NCBI RefSeq assembly: GCF_000962805.1 | Contig: NZ_JZTW01000001.1 | Span: 310,001-374,000 of the forward strand | Direction of reading: 5' to 3' | DNA length: 64,000 nucleotides | DNA from: Pseudarthrobacter chlorophenolicus | GTDB lineage: Bacteria; Actinomycetota; Actinomycetes; Actinomycetales; Micrococcaceae | Program-made: the position numbers and the translations under genes | Notes under the pieces: model-generated | The model's input: only the letters and a program-made list of their open reading frames with translations | Told to the model about the DNA's origin: nothing | Database searches by the model: none | Shown here: in pieces, positions 1 to 8,332 of the stretch | How the letters are laid out: the number at the start of each line of letters is the position of its first letter | Numbering within the stretch: position 1 is the stretch's first letter

Positions 1-358
1 GCCACGGCAGCCGCCACCCGGTGGAAGCGAACAGGACATCTGCCGGGCCGGGACGGAGGTCGCCGTTAGCGGAGGGTGTGACCCTTAGCGCGAGCCCCAG
101 GATGTCGGGCAGTGTCTGCGGCAGGCCCACTGAGCGGGAGAACCGGGCTTCCACGGCGTCCACTCCGGCGTTGTCGAGCCAGTCGATGCCGCTTGGCGCC
201 GCCGGGTTGCCGGTGCGGGTGAGCTCGCCGGACAGTCCGAGCCCGTGCGGGTGGATGGGCCGTTCGGGCCGGGCAACCTTCAGGAGCCGGAACAGGGCGG
301 CGAACGCCTGCCCGGCGCTGCGTGTGGCGGCGGGTGCGCCGCCCGGGTGCTGGGTCAT
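1..358 (-). CDS. N-terminal part of a catalase-like hypothetical protein (cut by window edge)
   Basis: The first 119 codons are present and the rest lies beyond base 1. The ATG at 358 is preceded by a GGGAG ribosome site six bases upstream. The protein begins MTQHPGGAPAATRSAGQAF and continues with a region containing RPIHPHGLGLSGEL, then FSRSVGLPQTLPDILGLALR. The pattern 'ARFSR...LPDILGLALRV' recalls the heme-entry region of catalase-superfamily proteins, where a similar FSR and FALRF pair occurs. No catalytic His/Asn can be checked in this fragment. Family assignment is tentative; the reading frame is sound because it stays open to the window edge. Confidence 0.5.
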   Translation of the reverse strand, partial: MTQHPGGAPAATRSAGQAFAALFRLLKVARPERPIHPHGLGLSGELTRTGNPAAPSGIDWLDNAGVDAVEARFSRSVGLPQTLPDILGLALRVTPSANGDLRPGPADVLFASTGWRLPW

Positions 359-386
359 GTCTACTCCCTACCCATAATCACGCGGG

Positions 387-1217
387 CTACATGTGTCCGA
401 ACCGGGCACGGATCAGGGCGAAGATCCCATAGGCAATGAAGCCGGCACCAATGGCCACCAGCAGGTAGGGGCCGAAAGGGTGGTCGCGCAGGGCCTGGAG
501 GCTTCCGTCCAGGCCGGTGGACTCTTCCGGGCTGTGCTTCGCCGCGGCGATGATGAACAGCAGCCCGGTGAGGCCAAGGGCAATGCCTTTGGCGATGTGC
601 CCCACCACGCCAAGGCTGTCAACGATCCTTCCCCGCCTGGTCCCGTTGAAGTGGAAGAGTTCTTCTTTCTTGAAGCCGCGGGTAACTCCCTTGGCCACAA
701 AGTAGACGCCTATCCCGATGATCGTCAGCCCCACCGCCACCAGTACCCACAGTCCCAGCGGGTGGCCCATCAGGGCAGCGCTGAAGTCCCGGGTGCTGTC
801 CCCGGAGTCCCCACGGAGCCCCACGGCGAAGCCTGCGAAGCTCAGCCCCACACTGCCGTAGGCGATGGCCAGGAATCCGGAGGAGACAAGCTTCGAGACC
901 CGTTCCTTGCGCGGTTCGCCGCGCATGCGGAGGGTGGCCTCGCTGGCCTGCCACAGTGACAAGCCGGCGCAGGCCGCTACGCAGGCCCACATGATGGCAG
1001 GGCCCCAGGGGTTGCCGGCCAGCTGTTCGATGGCTCCGGTGGCGTCGGCCTGGCCGGGCTGGCCGAAAGCGATGGCAACGGCGATGGCGCCCACGATCAC
1101 GTGGAGCAGCGCCATCACTGCGAAGCCCAGCCGGGCAAGGACGTCCAGGACCTTATGGTTGGACGCCTCCTCGACGGCATCGGCCGCCTGGCTGAGCGTG
1201 GATTCGCCGTCGGACAC
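387..1217 (-). CDS. DUF1206 family membrane protein
   Basis: The 276-aa product is an integral membrane protein with about six hydrophobic helices arranged as three repeats of a two-helix unit (roughly residues 25-95, 105-185 and 195-275). The units share patterns such as 'R.GF..MALLHVIVG' and 'GLGL' near helix ends. This three-fold repeat of paired helices is the known architecture of DUF1206, common in actinobacteria and of unknown function. Translation appears to start at GTG 1217, three bases after the stop of the upstream 96-aa gene, so the two are probably translated from one mRNA. No good ribosome site precedes the GTG, consistent with coupling. The family call is fairly secure; the function is unknown. 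Confidence 0.8.
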   Translation of the reverse strand: MSDGESTLSQAADAVEEASNHKVLDVLARLGFAVMALLHVIVGAIAVAIAFGQPGQADATGAIEQLAGNPWGPAIMWACVAACAGLSLWQASEATLRMRGEPRKERVSKLVSSGFLAIAYGSVGLSFAGFAVGLRGDSGDSTRDFSAALMGHPLGLWVLVAVGLTIIGIGVYFVAKGVTRGFKKEELFHFNGTRRGRIVDSLGVVGHIAKGIALGLTGLLFIIAAAKHSPEESTGLDGSLQALRDHPFGPYLLVAIGAGFIAYGIFALIRARFGHM

Positions 1218-1220
1218 CGG

Positions 1221-1511
1221 TCAGCCGTTCATGGGCCCTTCGGCACGAAGCTTCTCCGCGCCGGGTCCTTCGACGTGCACGGTGCAGCGGACCACCAGGC
1301 GGCCCGGCGCGTTGTCCAGTTCCACCAGGGAATCGTCACCGCTGAGGACGGTGAAGACCTCCGAGCCCGCCACCACGTCCACCTGCTTGGCCTTGGCAGT
1401 CTCGCGGGCGTTCCGGAGTGCCTCGTCCTGGAGGCCGTCCACGTACTTGCCTTCACTTTCACGGGCGGGGTCCCCGAAGGCCCAGCCGAACAATGTCCCT
1501 GTATTTCCCAT
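1221..1511 (-). CDS. Small hypothetical protein upstream of the DUF1206 gene
   Basis: A 96-aa acidic soluble protein with no signal peptide or transmembrane helix. I do not recognise the family. It has a hydrophobic beta-rich centre (VDVVAGSEVFTVLSG, then LVVRCTVHVEG), so a small beta-sandwich or barrel is plausible. An in-frame GTG at 1517 gives two more residues, but a TAATAT -10 box (1524 down to 1519) would put transcription onset at the ATG at 1511, so I choose that start and predict a leaderless mRNA. It is first in a two-gene unit with DUF1206. Confidence 0.6.
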   Translation of the reverse strand: MGNTGTLFGWAFGDPARESEGKYVDGLQDEALRNARETAKAKQVDVVAGSEVFTVLSGDDSLVELDNAPGRLVVRCTVHVEGPGAEKLRAEGPMNG

Positions 1512-1518
1512 GGCCACG

Positions 1519-1524
1519 ATATTA
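1519..1524 (-). promoter_or_regulatory. -10 box for leaderless start at 1511
   Basis: TAATAT on the minus strand ends seven bases before ATG 1511; this decides between the ATG and the GTG at 1517. Confidence 0.5.
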
Positions 1525-1560
1525 CGCGTTTCAGGAAGCGAAGACGGGGTTTCGTAACAT

Positions 1561-1578
1561 TAGTAAGTGTGCTTACCA
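1561..1578. promoter_or_regulatory. Candidate operator palindrome between divergent genes
   Basis: TAGTAAG-tgtg-CTTACCA pairs in six of seven positions. It lies in the 150-bp gap between the divergent 96-aa gene and the 178-aa membrane protein. The regulator is unknown. A related half-site, TAGTAAG followed by a TACTG arm, occurs at 3532-3545 upstream of the AI-2E family gene. Confidence 0.35.
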
Positions 1579-1667
1579 TAGGCGGACGGTGGCCGTGGTT
1601 GGGCCACGGAAAGCCAACGCCGCTCCGGCGGCAGCTCGGAACCGGTTCAACGTTAGGAATGTACAAC

Positions 1668-2204
1668 ATGGCAGGAAACCTCATTGCCCGGTCAGTCCAC
1701 GATCTGACGGCAGCAGCATGGTTCGGCGGCTCATTGATGGGCGCCATCGGATTGAACGGCGCGGCAGCGGAAGCAAAGGATCCATCCGAACGCACCCGGC
1801 TTTCGAGTGCGGGCTGGATGCGGTGGGCTCCGGTCCAGACGGCAGCGTTCGCCACGCACCTCGCAGCCGACCTCGCCATAGCTTTCGAGAACAAGGGCCG
1901 CATCGCCAAGCAGGACGGCGTTGCCCGGGACACGGTGATCAAGACGGCCGTGACCGTGGCGGGCGCGGCCGTCACGCTCTATTCCGGGATCCTCGGCAAA
2001 AAGGTGGAGAAGCTTGCCGGCGAGGGGGCGGAAGGCGCTACTGAGCCGCGGCCCGGCGCGTCGGATGAGCTGAAGGCCGCGCAGCAGCAGCTGAAGGCCC
2101 TTCAGTGGGTCATCCCCGCCTTCGCGGGCGCAGTGGTGGTCCTTGGCGCCAAGCACGGCGAAATGCAGCGGCCCAAGAACGTCTTCGCCGGCTTGCAGCG
2201 CTGA
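1668..2204 (+). CDS. Small membrane protein of unknown function
   Basis: 178 aa, beginning MAGNLIARSVHDLTAAAW. Hydrophobic stretches lie at about residues 15-35, 55-75, 90-115 and 150-170, separated by a charged linker rich in Glu, Ala and Gln (about 118-145). ATG 1668 is chosen because AGGA (1655-1658) lies nine bases upstream; an in-frame ATG at 1659 is too close to that site. I do not recognise the family with confidence. It is followed by a strong bidirectional hairpin shared with the convergent AI-2E transporter gene. Confidence 0.6.
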   Translation: MAGNLIARSVHDLTAAAWFGGSLMGAIGLNGAAAEAKDPSERTRLSSAGWMRWAPVQTAAFATHLAADLAIAFENKGRIAKQDGVARDTVIKTAVTVAGAAVTLYSGILGKKVEKLAGEGAEGATEPRPGASDELKAAQQQLKALQWVIPAFAGAVVVLGAKHGEMQRPKNVFAGLQR

Positions 2205-2242
2205 CCGCGGCATTGCCCGCTCCGTTAGGCGGGCAGGGGCGT

Positions 2243-2293
2243 ACGACGGCGGCCCCGCACCCTTCACTGCGAAAGGTGCGGGGCCGCCGTCGT
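2243..2293. terminator. Bidirectional terminator hairpin
   Basis: A perfect 19-bp stem (2243-2261 with 2275-2293) and 13-nt loop lie between two convergent genes. The stem is G+C rich and lacks a long T tract, as is usual in actinobacteria. Confidence 0.75.
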
Positions 2294-2303
2294 GCGTTAG
2301 GGG

Positions 2304-3467
2304 CTACTTCGCCGCGGTTTCGGCGACCATCGGGTCCCGGCCTGCGCCCTGACCGTCGTCGGTGGTCCAGACTTTGATGATGGCCCAGGCAACGGCAGTG
2401 ATTGGTACGGCCAGGACCGCGCCCACAATGCCTGCCAGGAGGGTGCCCGCGGTGAGGGCAAGAAGGATAACCAGTGCGTGCAGCTGCAGGGACTTGCCCA
2501 TGACCACCGGCTGAAGCAGGTTGCCCTCAAGCTGGTTGACGGCCACCACCACTGCCACCACGATCAACGCCACCACCGGACCATTCGCTACCAGGGCTAC
2601 CAGGGCGGCGAGGATACCTGCCATGGTGGCACCAACAATCGGAATGAACGCGCCGATAAACACCACCATGGCAAGGGGCAGCGCCAGCGGAACCTGGAGG
2701 ATCAGCAGTGCGGCGCCAATGCCCACCGTGTCCACCAGGGCAACGATGGCGGTGCCGCGGACATAGCCGCCCAGCACTTCCTGGCTGCGCGTACCCACAC
2801 GGCGCAGGCGGCTGGCGCGATCGCCCGTGAAGGGGCTGATCAGGAAGCTCCAGATCCGCTCACCGTCCTTGAGGAAAAAGAACAGGATGACCACCAGGAG
2901 CACGGCCCCGGTCAGGAATTCCGTCACCACGGACAGTCCGGTAATGGCACCGGAGCGGGCCTGGCTGCTGGTGGCGAAGTCCACGATCGCGTTCCGGGCG
3001 GCATCGATTTGCGCTTCGTCAACGTGCAGCGGCCCGCTTTGAAGGAAGCTTTGCAGCTGGTCCAGCCCCGAACTGGCCTGCTGGACCAGGTCGTCCCATT
3101 GGCTCCGGACCGAGAAATAGATGACAGTGAAAACCCCGCCCAGGACAACCAGGAGCGACACGAAAGCGATGACGGTGGCTAGCGCGTCGTTGATGCCGCG
3201 CCTTTTGAGGACGTTCACGAACGGGCTGATGGCGGCCGCCAGGATCAGGGCGATCAGCATGGGGATCACCAGCAGCTTGACCTGCAGGAGTGCGAAGACC
3301 GCTACTACGGACACCGCGAGGATGAGCAGAGTCTGGGCCGCGCGGATACCCACCCGGCCGTAGCCGTCACCCCACAGCTGCTGCGGGGTTTTGCTGCCGC
3401 CCTCCGGGGTGGCGGCAGTTCCGTGCTCGGAACATGTGCGGCGGGGATGGCGGGAGAACAGGGCCAT
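2304..3467 (-). CDS. AI-2E family transporter (PerM/YdiK-like)
   Basis: A 387-aa polytopic membrane protein. An N-terminal pair of helices follows 'AAQTLLILAVSVVAVFAL', then comes a soluble segment (about 115-170 of the chosen product), then a cluster of helices with the family's conserved 'QLEGNLLQPVVMGKSLQLH' and glycine-rich ends. This matches AI-2E/PerM proteins, whose members include a proposed AI-2 exporter and Na+/H+ antiporters; the substrate here cannot be deduced. An upstream ATG at 3506 is in frame, but ATG 3467 is favoured by a GAGG site about nine bases upstream. It is convergent with the 178-aa membrane protein. Confidence 0.85.
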   Translation of the reverse strand: MALFSRHPRRTCSEHGTAATPEGGSKTPQQLWGDGYGRVGIRAAQTLLILAVSVVAVFALLQVKLLVIPMLIALILAAAISPFVNVLKRRGINDALATVIAFVSLLVVLGGVFTVIYFSVRSQWDDLVQQASSGLDQLQSFLQSGPLHVDEAQIDAARNAIVDFATSSQARSGAITGLSVVTEFLTGAVLLVVILFFFLKDGERIWSFLISPFTGDRASRLRRVGTRSQEVLGGYVRGTAIVALVDTVGIGAALLILQVPLALPLAMVVFIGAFIPIVGATMAGILAALVALVANGPVVALIVVAVVVAVNQLEGNLLQPVVMGKSLQLHALVILLALTAGTLLAGIVGAVLAVPITAVAWAIIKVWTTDDGQGAGRDPMVAETAAK

Positions 3468-3575
3468 GTGAAGGGTCCTCAGGGTTAGCGAATTCCACCG
3501 GGGCACAGCGGAAGGGGGGAGCTGGGTCAGCTAGTAAGCCTACTGACCGGTCCGGCCCAGGCGAAAACGAGCCGC

Positions 3576-4256
3576 CTACGCGGTGAGCCATTCGGCGCAG
3601 GAGTTGAGGTTCCGGTTGACGGTGGCCACCGCGGCGTCGGCGTCCCCGCGCTCGATCGCATCCACCAGGATGCCGTGCCCCTCCAGGGGAAGCCCGTCGA
3701 ACCCCGGCCGCTTCTGCTGCGCCAGGAGGTCCTGGTGCAGGGCCGGGCCAAAGCTGACGTACAGCTCATGCAACAGGGGATTGCCCGACGCCTGGGCCAC
3801 GCGCGCGTGGAAGCCCCAGTCTGCCGTTGCCCAGGCTTCGCAGTCGCCGCTGCGCCAGGCCTGGTCCCGGGCGGTGAGGAGCGTCCGGAGTGCCGAGACG
3901 TCGTCGGACGTGGCGTGCCTGGCGGCGAGCCGGGCCGCCTGGGTGTCCAGGCCCAGCCGTACCTCCAGGATGTGTTCGGCGGTGTGGTCCTGGAACAGCC
4001 GGCGGGCGGCGCCGGAAATCTCGCTGGTGGCGCGCACGTAGGTTCCATCACCCCGCCGGACCTCCAGCATTCCGCTGTGCGCCAGGGCCTTGACCGCTTC
4101 GCGGAGCGTGCCTCGGGAAACGCCCAGGCGGGCCATGAGCTCTGACTCGGAAGGGATCCGCTGTTGGAGCGGCCACTCGCCGGAGTGGATCATGGCGCGC
4201 AGTTTGGCGGTGACCTCGTCCGCAAGCGGCGGACGGACGGACGGGCTAAGGCTCAT
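3576..4256 (-). CDS. FadR-type GntR transcriptional regulator (FCD domain)
   Basis: 226 aa. A winged helix-turn-helix occupies residues 8-75, with the GntR signature around 'RIPSESELMARLGVSRGT' and 'REAVKALAHSGMLEVRRG'. The C-terminal all-helical FCD ligand domain covers about 90-215, with conserved Asp and His residues (ILEVRLGLD, FHARVAQASGN, HGILVDAIERGD) that bind a metal or carboxylate in relatives. The gene starts six bases after the stop of the MFS transporter and probably shares its promoter. A likely target is the palindrome at 5612-5628 in front of that transporter, giving autoregulation. The ligand is unknown. Confidence 0.88.
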   Translation of the reverse strand: MSLSPSVRPPLADEVTAKLRAMIHSGEWPLQQRIPSESELMARLGVSRGTLREAVKALAHSGMLEVRRGDGTYVRATSEISGAARRLFQDHTAEHILEVRLGLDTQAARLAARHATSDDVSALRTLLTARDQAWRSGDCEAWATADWGFHARVAQASGNPLLHELYVSFGPALHQDLLAQQKRPGFDGLPLEGHGILVDAIERGDADAAVATVNRNLNSCAEWLTA

Positions 4257-4262
4257 GGCTTG

Positions 4263-5594
4263 CTACTTTACTTTCCCGGACGTGAGCAGGTGTGCCACTG
4301 CCATCTGCACCACGGCCAGCACCAGCAGCAGTGCCAGCGGAAGGGTCCAGCCGCCGGTGGCACTGTGCAGCATGCCCATGCCGAAGGGGCCGGCTGTGGC
4401 CAGGAGGTAGCCGGTGGACTGGGCCAGCGTAGAGAGCGCCGTGGTTTCGGCGGTGTCCCTTCCGCTGCGGCTGATCATCACCATGACCAGCGGAAAAATG
4501 CCCAACCCGAATCCCAGCAGCACTGCAGGAATGATTGACAGGCTGACCGGCAGGAACAGCAGCAGCGCCACGCCCGCGGCCATGGTGGTGCTGACCAGGT
4601 AGAACGCGGGACGCAGCATCCCGGGCCGGGAGCCAAGGGCAATCAGCAGCACGCCGGCGGGGACGGACACCAGTTGCATCACGCCGAACATCAGGCCGCT
4701 CTCGGAGGCACTGAGCCCCAGCGTGGTGAGCATGTAGGGGAACCAGCTCAGCAGGGCGTAGGCCAGCAGCGCCTGCAGCGTGAAGATCGCCGTGAGGAGC
4801 GCACCCTTGCGGGTCCGCAGCAGGGGCCACGGCAAGGTGCCGCCGCCAGTGGGCCGCGCGCTGTGCCGGTGGGCGTGCAGCGCAACGGGCAGGAAGCCCA
4901 GCAGCGCGGCCAGGGCCATGATGCCGATCGACCCCACCGCCGCTGACGGTGAGCCGAGGGCCTGTGCCAGCGGCACCACGGCCACAGCCGTCACCGTACC
5001 GCCGGTGGTCATGGTGACCGTATAGACCGCCGTCATCAGCGACGTGCGGGCCGCAAAGTGTTCGCGGATGAAGGATGGCATGGCTACGTTGCAGACAGCC
5101 AGCCCGGACATGCCCACCACGGTTCCGGCCACCAGCATCCCCGTTGCGGGGATGCCCCGGAGGAGGAGTCCGCCGGCCAGCAGGGCCAGGGAGAGCAGGA
5201 TGGCCTTCTCCACGCCCATCTTGCCCGTCAGCCACGACGTCGCCGCCCCAGCCAGGGCAAAGCACAGCGTAGGGATTGAGGGGATGACTGCCGCCACCAG
5301 GGGGCCGTAGCCGAGTACCAGCTGCAGGTCGTGCAGCAGCGCCGAAGCCCCTGTAATGCCGGCGCGCAGGTTCAGGCCGATGAGCACCAGGGCGATGATG
5401 CTGAACACGACGGCGGTGCGCGTCTTTGGCGTTGCCAGCAGCTGCGCCACATTGCCCTGAATTGGGCTGGGCTGCACTGCGTCGGGCTGCGCTGGGTTCT
5501 GCTCCGCTGCTTTGAGCTGGGCTTCCCCAGCGGTGAAGGCAGGTGCGGGCGGGCGGGACGCGCGGGCGGGGGCGGGCGGTGGTGAGGCGGACAT
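4263..5594 (-). CDS. CynX/NimT-type MFS transporter
   Basis: 443 aa. A cytoplasmic N-terminal tail of about 60 residues rich in Ala and Pro precedes twelve predicted transmembrane helices. The first helix region contains 'LIGLNLRAGITGASALL', typical of the CynX/NimT branch (cyanate and 2-nitroimidazole transporters). It heads a two-gene unit with a GntR regulator, an arrangement typical of ligand-induced export or uptake. The ATG at 5594 is six bases after a TAGTCT -10 box, so the mRNA is predicted to be leaderless. The substrate is unknown. Confidence 0.85.
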   Translation of the reverse strand: MSASPPPAPARASRPPAPAFTAGEAQLKAAEQNPAQPDAVQPSPIQGNVAQLLATPKTRTAVVFSIIALVLIGLNLRAGITGASALLHDLQLVLGYGPLVAAVIPSIPTLCFALAGAATSWLTGKMGVEKAILLSLALLAGGLLLRGIPATGMLVAGTVVGMSGLAVCNVAMPSFIREHFAARTSLMTAVYTVTMTTGGTVTAVAVVPLAQALGSPSAAVGSIGIMALAALLGFLPVALHAHRHSARPTGGGTLPWPLLRTRKGALLTAIFTLQALLAYALLSWFPYMLTTLGLSASESGLMFGVMQLVSVPAGVLLIALGSRPGMLRPAFYLVSTTMAAGVALLLFLPVSLSIIPAVLLGFGLGIFPLVMVMISRSGRDTAETTALSTLAQSTGYLLATAGPFGMGMLHSATGGWTLPLALLLVLAVVQMAVAHLLTSGKVK

Positions 5595-5600
5595 TTTTCC

Positions 5601-5628
5601 AGACTAAAGGTTAGACGTTTGATGTCTA
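5601..5628 (-). promoter_or_regulatory. Promoter with GntR-type operator upstream of the MFS gene
   Basis: The -10 box TAGTCT (5606 to 5601) ends six bases before ATG 5594. Just upstream, TAGAC-gtttgat-GTCTA (5612-5628) forms a palindrome with perfect 5-bp arms covering the -35/-10 spacer. Its position suits repression by the GntR protein encoded downstream. Confidence 0.5.
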
Positions 5629-5745
5629 GGGTTTTGTGGGGAACCTCTCCCGACCCCGCAGGTGGGGGCCATAGAATGCGAGCGGGAGCCCGGCGGCCCG
5701 GCCGGTAGGGCCGCAGCCGGTACCGGACGCGTGGGAGGAGCGATT

Positions 5746-7365
5746 GTGAAGGCTGTGCAGGCAGTGGAGGTAGAGAAGAAGTACGACGTCGGCGATGATG
5801 CCGTGGTGCCGCAGCTCCAACATCTTCCCGGAGTGGCGCGGGTTGGGGAGGCCCACACCGCCGAACTGGAAGCCGTCTACTTCGACACCGCCCAGCAGGC
5901 CCTGCGGTCCCGCCGCATTACCCTGCGGCGGCGCACGGGAGGGACGGATGCCGGATGGCACCTGAAGCTGCCGGTGGAGGCGGCGTCAGCCGAGGAAACC
6001 AGCTCCCGGAAGCCTCCCGCCCAGGCCCCCGTTCCTGAGGGAATGACCCAGACGGAGCCCGCACCCCGGCGGCGCGAGATGCGCGCCCCGCTGGGCCAGC
6101 CGGACGTCGTACCCGACAGCCTGCTGGCCTACGTGCAGGCCTTCGTGCGCGGCAACCCCCTTGTGCCTGTGGTGCGGCTGAAGACCGGGCGGACAACCTA
6201 CCCGCTCTACGGACCTGATGGCGTGCACCTGGCAGACCTGGCCGACGACAGGGTGGAAGCCCAACCCCTCGGCGGGCCGGCCGCCGCCGGGAGGCACTGG
6301 CGCGAATGGGAACTGGAACTGGTCCATGGATCAACCAGCCTCTTTGAACCTGCCGGCCAGGTCCTCGCCGCCGCCGGCGCCCGTCCAGCAGGCCATGCGT
6401 CCAAGCTGGCCAAGGCCCTGGGCGCAGGCGGAACCTCGAAGGCCCCGGGCAGTGAACCGGGCGCCGGCACAGCCCTGCTGGCGGGGAAGAAGGCTCCGGC
6501 CGCCGCCGTCGTCACAGTCTTCCTGGCGGGCCAGCTAAACCAGCTTCTTGAACGCGACGCCGGGGTGCGGCTGGAAGAGCCGGAAGCGATTCACGACATG
6601 CGTTCTGCCGCCCGCCGGATGCGGTCTGCGCTCGCCGCCTACCGCAAGCTTTACCGGGCCGTTCCCGTGCGGCGCCTTCGCGACGAGCTCTCATGGCTTG
6701 GCGGGGTGCTGGGTGCGCCCCGGGATGCCGAGGTGCTGCGCTCACGTTTGCTGGGCCAAATCGATGAACTGCCGCCGGGTGAGGGCACAGAAGCGGCCCG
6801 GGACTTCCTGGACCGCCGCGCGGGGGCAACGTTCGACGCCGGCTACCGGCTCCTGCAGGAAGCGCTGGCATCCGAGCGCTACTTCCGTCTCCTGGACAGC
6901 CTCGAAGATTTCCGGGACACCCCGCCGGTCCGCGGCACCGCCGTGGAGCCGGGGCGGCGCGCGGTGGCGAAAGCGGTGGACAAGGCGGCAAAGCGGATCC
7001 GGCGCTCCCATAAGGCGGCCTCGCACGCCCGCCGGGGACCCGAGCGTGACACCGCCCTCCATCAGGTGCGCAAGGACGCCAAGCGGCTGCGGCATGTCGC
7101 AGAATCTGCGGCGGCCGTCAGCGGCAAACGTGCGCGAAAAGTTGCCAAAGCCGCGCACCGGCAGCAGAAGATTCTTGGCGATTACCACGATGCCGTCATT
7201 GCCCGGGAGCTGTTGGCCGGGCTGGGCTCCGAAGCGCCGCCGGCGGCCACGGAAGTCCTCGCGGACCTGCTGGCCAGGCAGCGTGAGCTCATGGCCGCGG
7301 CGGAGAAAAAGTACCGCAAGGCCCGCAGGAAGTCGCGGGACCTCTTGCGGGGCGGCGTACTCTAA
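5746..7365 (+). CDS. CYTH and CHAD domain protein
   Basis: 539 aa. The N-terminal CYTH domain (about 1-200) begins with the triphosphate-tunnel signature ExExK in 'VQAVEVEKKYDVG' and continues with alternating charged strands such as 'RRITLRRRTGG' and 'WHLKLP'. The C-terminal CHAD domain (about 255-535) is helical and rich in conserved His, Arg and Lys (IHDMRSAARRMRSAL, HQVRKDAKRLRHVAE, LGDYHDAVIARELL). CYTH enzymes hydrolyse inorganic triphosphate or related tunnel substrates, and CHAD domains bind polyphosphate, so a role in polyphosphate metabolism is likely. GTG 5746 is chosen because GGAGGAG lies six to twelve bases upstream. The gene ends in a long hairpin. Confidence 0.85.
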   Translation: MKAVQAVEVEKKYDVGDDAVVPQLQHLPGVARVGEAHTAELEAVYFDTAQQALRSRRITLRRRTGGTDAGWHLKLPVEAASAEETSSRKPPAQAPVPEGMTQTEPAPRRREMRAPLGQPDVVPDSLLAYVQAFVRGNPLVPVVRLKTGRTTYPLYGPDGVHLADLADDRVEAQPLGGPAAAGRHWREWELELVHGSTSLFEPAGQVLAAAGARPAGHASKLAKALGAGGTSKAPGSEPGAGTALLAGKKAPAAAVVTVFLAGQLNQLLERDAGVRLEEPEAIHDMRSAARRMRSALAAYRKLYRAVPVRRLRDELSWLGGVLGAPRDAEVLRSRLLGQIDELPPGEGTEAARDFLDRRAGATFDAGYRLLQEALASERYFRLLDSLEDFRDTPPVRGTAVEPGRRAVAKAVDKAAKRIRRSHKAASHARRGPERDTALHQVRKDAKRLRHVAESAAAVSGKRARKVAKAAHRQQKILGDYHDAVIARELLAGLGSEAPPAATEVLADLLARQRELMAAAEKKYRKARRKSRDLLRGGVL

Positions 7366-7371
7366 CCCCCG

Positions 7372-7432
7372 GTTGCCCTATCAGATTTGGTCCCTAAAAC
7401 CCTGTGTTAGGGACCAAATCTGATAGGGCAAC
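7372..7432. repeat. Long inverted repeat between convergent genes
   Basis: Perfect 26-bp arms (7372-7397 and 7407-7432) flank a nine-base loop; pairing continues imperfectly outwards to about 7363 and 7438. It lies between the CYTH-CHAD gene and map, so it can end transcription in both directions. Its stem (CTATCAGATTTGGT) is more A+T rich than the surrounding terminators, which suggests a dispersed hairpin element rather than a gene-specific terminator. Confidence 0.7.
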
Positions 7433-7436
7433 GGGG

Positions 7437-8219
7437 TTAGGGGCGTGTTCCCGTGGGCAGGGTCAGGATTTCAGCCCCGTCCTCGGTGATGGCGATGGTG
7501 TGTTCGGTGTGGGCAGTCCGGCAGCCGGTGGCGCTGCGGAGTGTCCAGCCGTCCGAGTCGGTGACGAGTTCAGCGGTATCCGCCATGATCCACGGTTCGA
7601 GGGCCAGCATCAGGCCGGGGCGGAGCTTGAAGCCGCGTCCGGGCCGGCCCATGTTGGGCACGTGCGGGTCCTGGTGCATGGTGGAGCCGATGCCGTGGCC
7701 GCCAAACTGCCTGTTGATGGGGTAGCCGGCATCGGTGAGGACGCGGCCGATGGCGTAGGAAACGTCCCCGATCTTGGCATTGGGCCCGGCGGCGGCGATG
7801 CCTGCGGCCAGGGCGCGCTCGGTAGCGTCGATCATGGCGACGCTCTCGGCCGGAGCGGAACCGCCCACCAGGAAGCTGATGGCGGCGTCGGCAGCAATGC
7901 CGTCCTTGACGACGGCGAGGTCAAGGGTCAGCAGGTCGCCGTCCGCCAGCGCGTAGTCGCGGGGGAGTCCGTGCAGCACGGCGTCATTGACTCCCGTGCA
8001 GATGTAGTGTCCGAACGGACCTCGGCCAAAGGAAGGTGCGTAGTCCACGTAGCACGATTCCGCGCCCGCTTCGGTGATCATCTCCGCGGTCCAGCGGTCG
8101 ATCTCCAGCAGGTTTGTGCCTACGGTGGCCCGGCCTTTCATGGCCTGGAGGATGTCGGCCACCAGGGCGCCCGTCACCCGGGCCTTGGCGATCTCGGCGG
8201 GGTTGAGGATCTCGATCAT
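7437..8219 (-). CDS. map: Methionine aminopeptidase, type I
   Basis: 260 aa, full length for a type I enzyme without the N-terminal zinc-finger extension. It removes the initiator Met from nascent proteins. The five metal ligands of the pita-bread fold are visible: D100 and D111, H175 (GGHGIGS), E208 (LALEPW) and E239 (AHTEHT), plus the conserved substrate-side H83 (VLHGLP). A start at 8306 is also open, but ATG 8219 has GAAAGG about ten bases upstream and gives the family N-terminus MIEILNPAEI. The gene is divergent from a small HTH regulator across a 42-bp inverted repeat containing a TATAGT -10 box for this gene (8298 to 8293). It is not in the usual ribosomal-protein map context, so it may be a second, regulated copy. 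Confidence 0.93.
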   Translation of the reverse strand: MIEILNPAEIAKARVTGALVADILQAMKGRATVGTNLLEIDRWTAEMITEAGAESCYVDYAPSFGRGPFGHYICTGVNDAVLHGLPRDYALADGDLLTLDLAVVKDGIAADAAISFLVGGSAPAESVAMIDATERALAAGIAAAGPNAKIGDVSYAIGRVLTDAGYPINRQFGGHGIGSTMHQDPHVPNMGRPGRGFKLRPGLMLALEPWIMADTAELVTDSDGWTLRSATGCRTAHTEHTIAITEDGAEILTLPTGTRP

Positions 8220-8286
8220 GCGGTGCCCTTTCCGGTGGCTGGCCCGTTCCAGGGTGGCTTTCCTGTGTTTCCAGCGGGGTTTACGG

Positions 8287-8328
8287 CCAATAACTATACC
8301 GGCCATATTATCCCGGTATTATTATTGG
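8287..8328. promoter_or_regulatory. Large operator-like inverted repeat between map and the HTH regulator
   Basis: Two 16-bp arms (8287-8302 and 8313-8328; 14 of 16 positions pair) flank ten bases. The repeat holds a -10 box for each direction: TATAGT on the minus strand (8298-8293) for map, and TATTAT (8320-8325) ending seven bases before the regulator's ATG. A bound dimer would block both promoters. Confidence 0.6.
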
Positions 8329-8332
8329 AACC

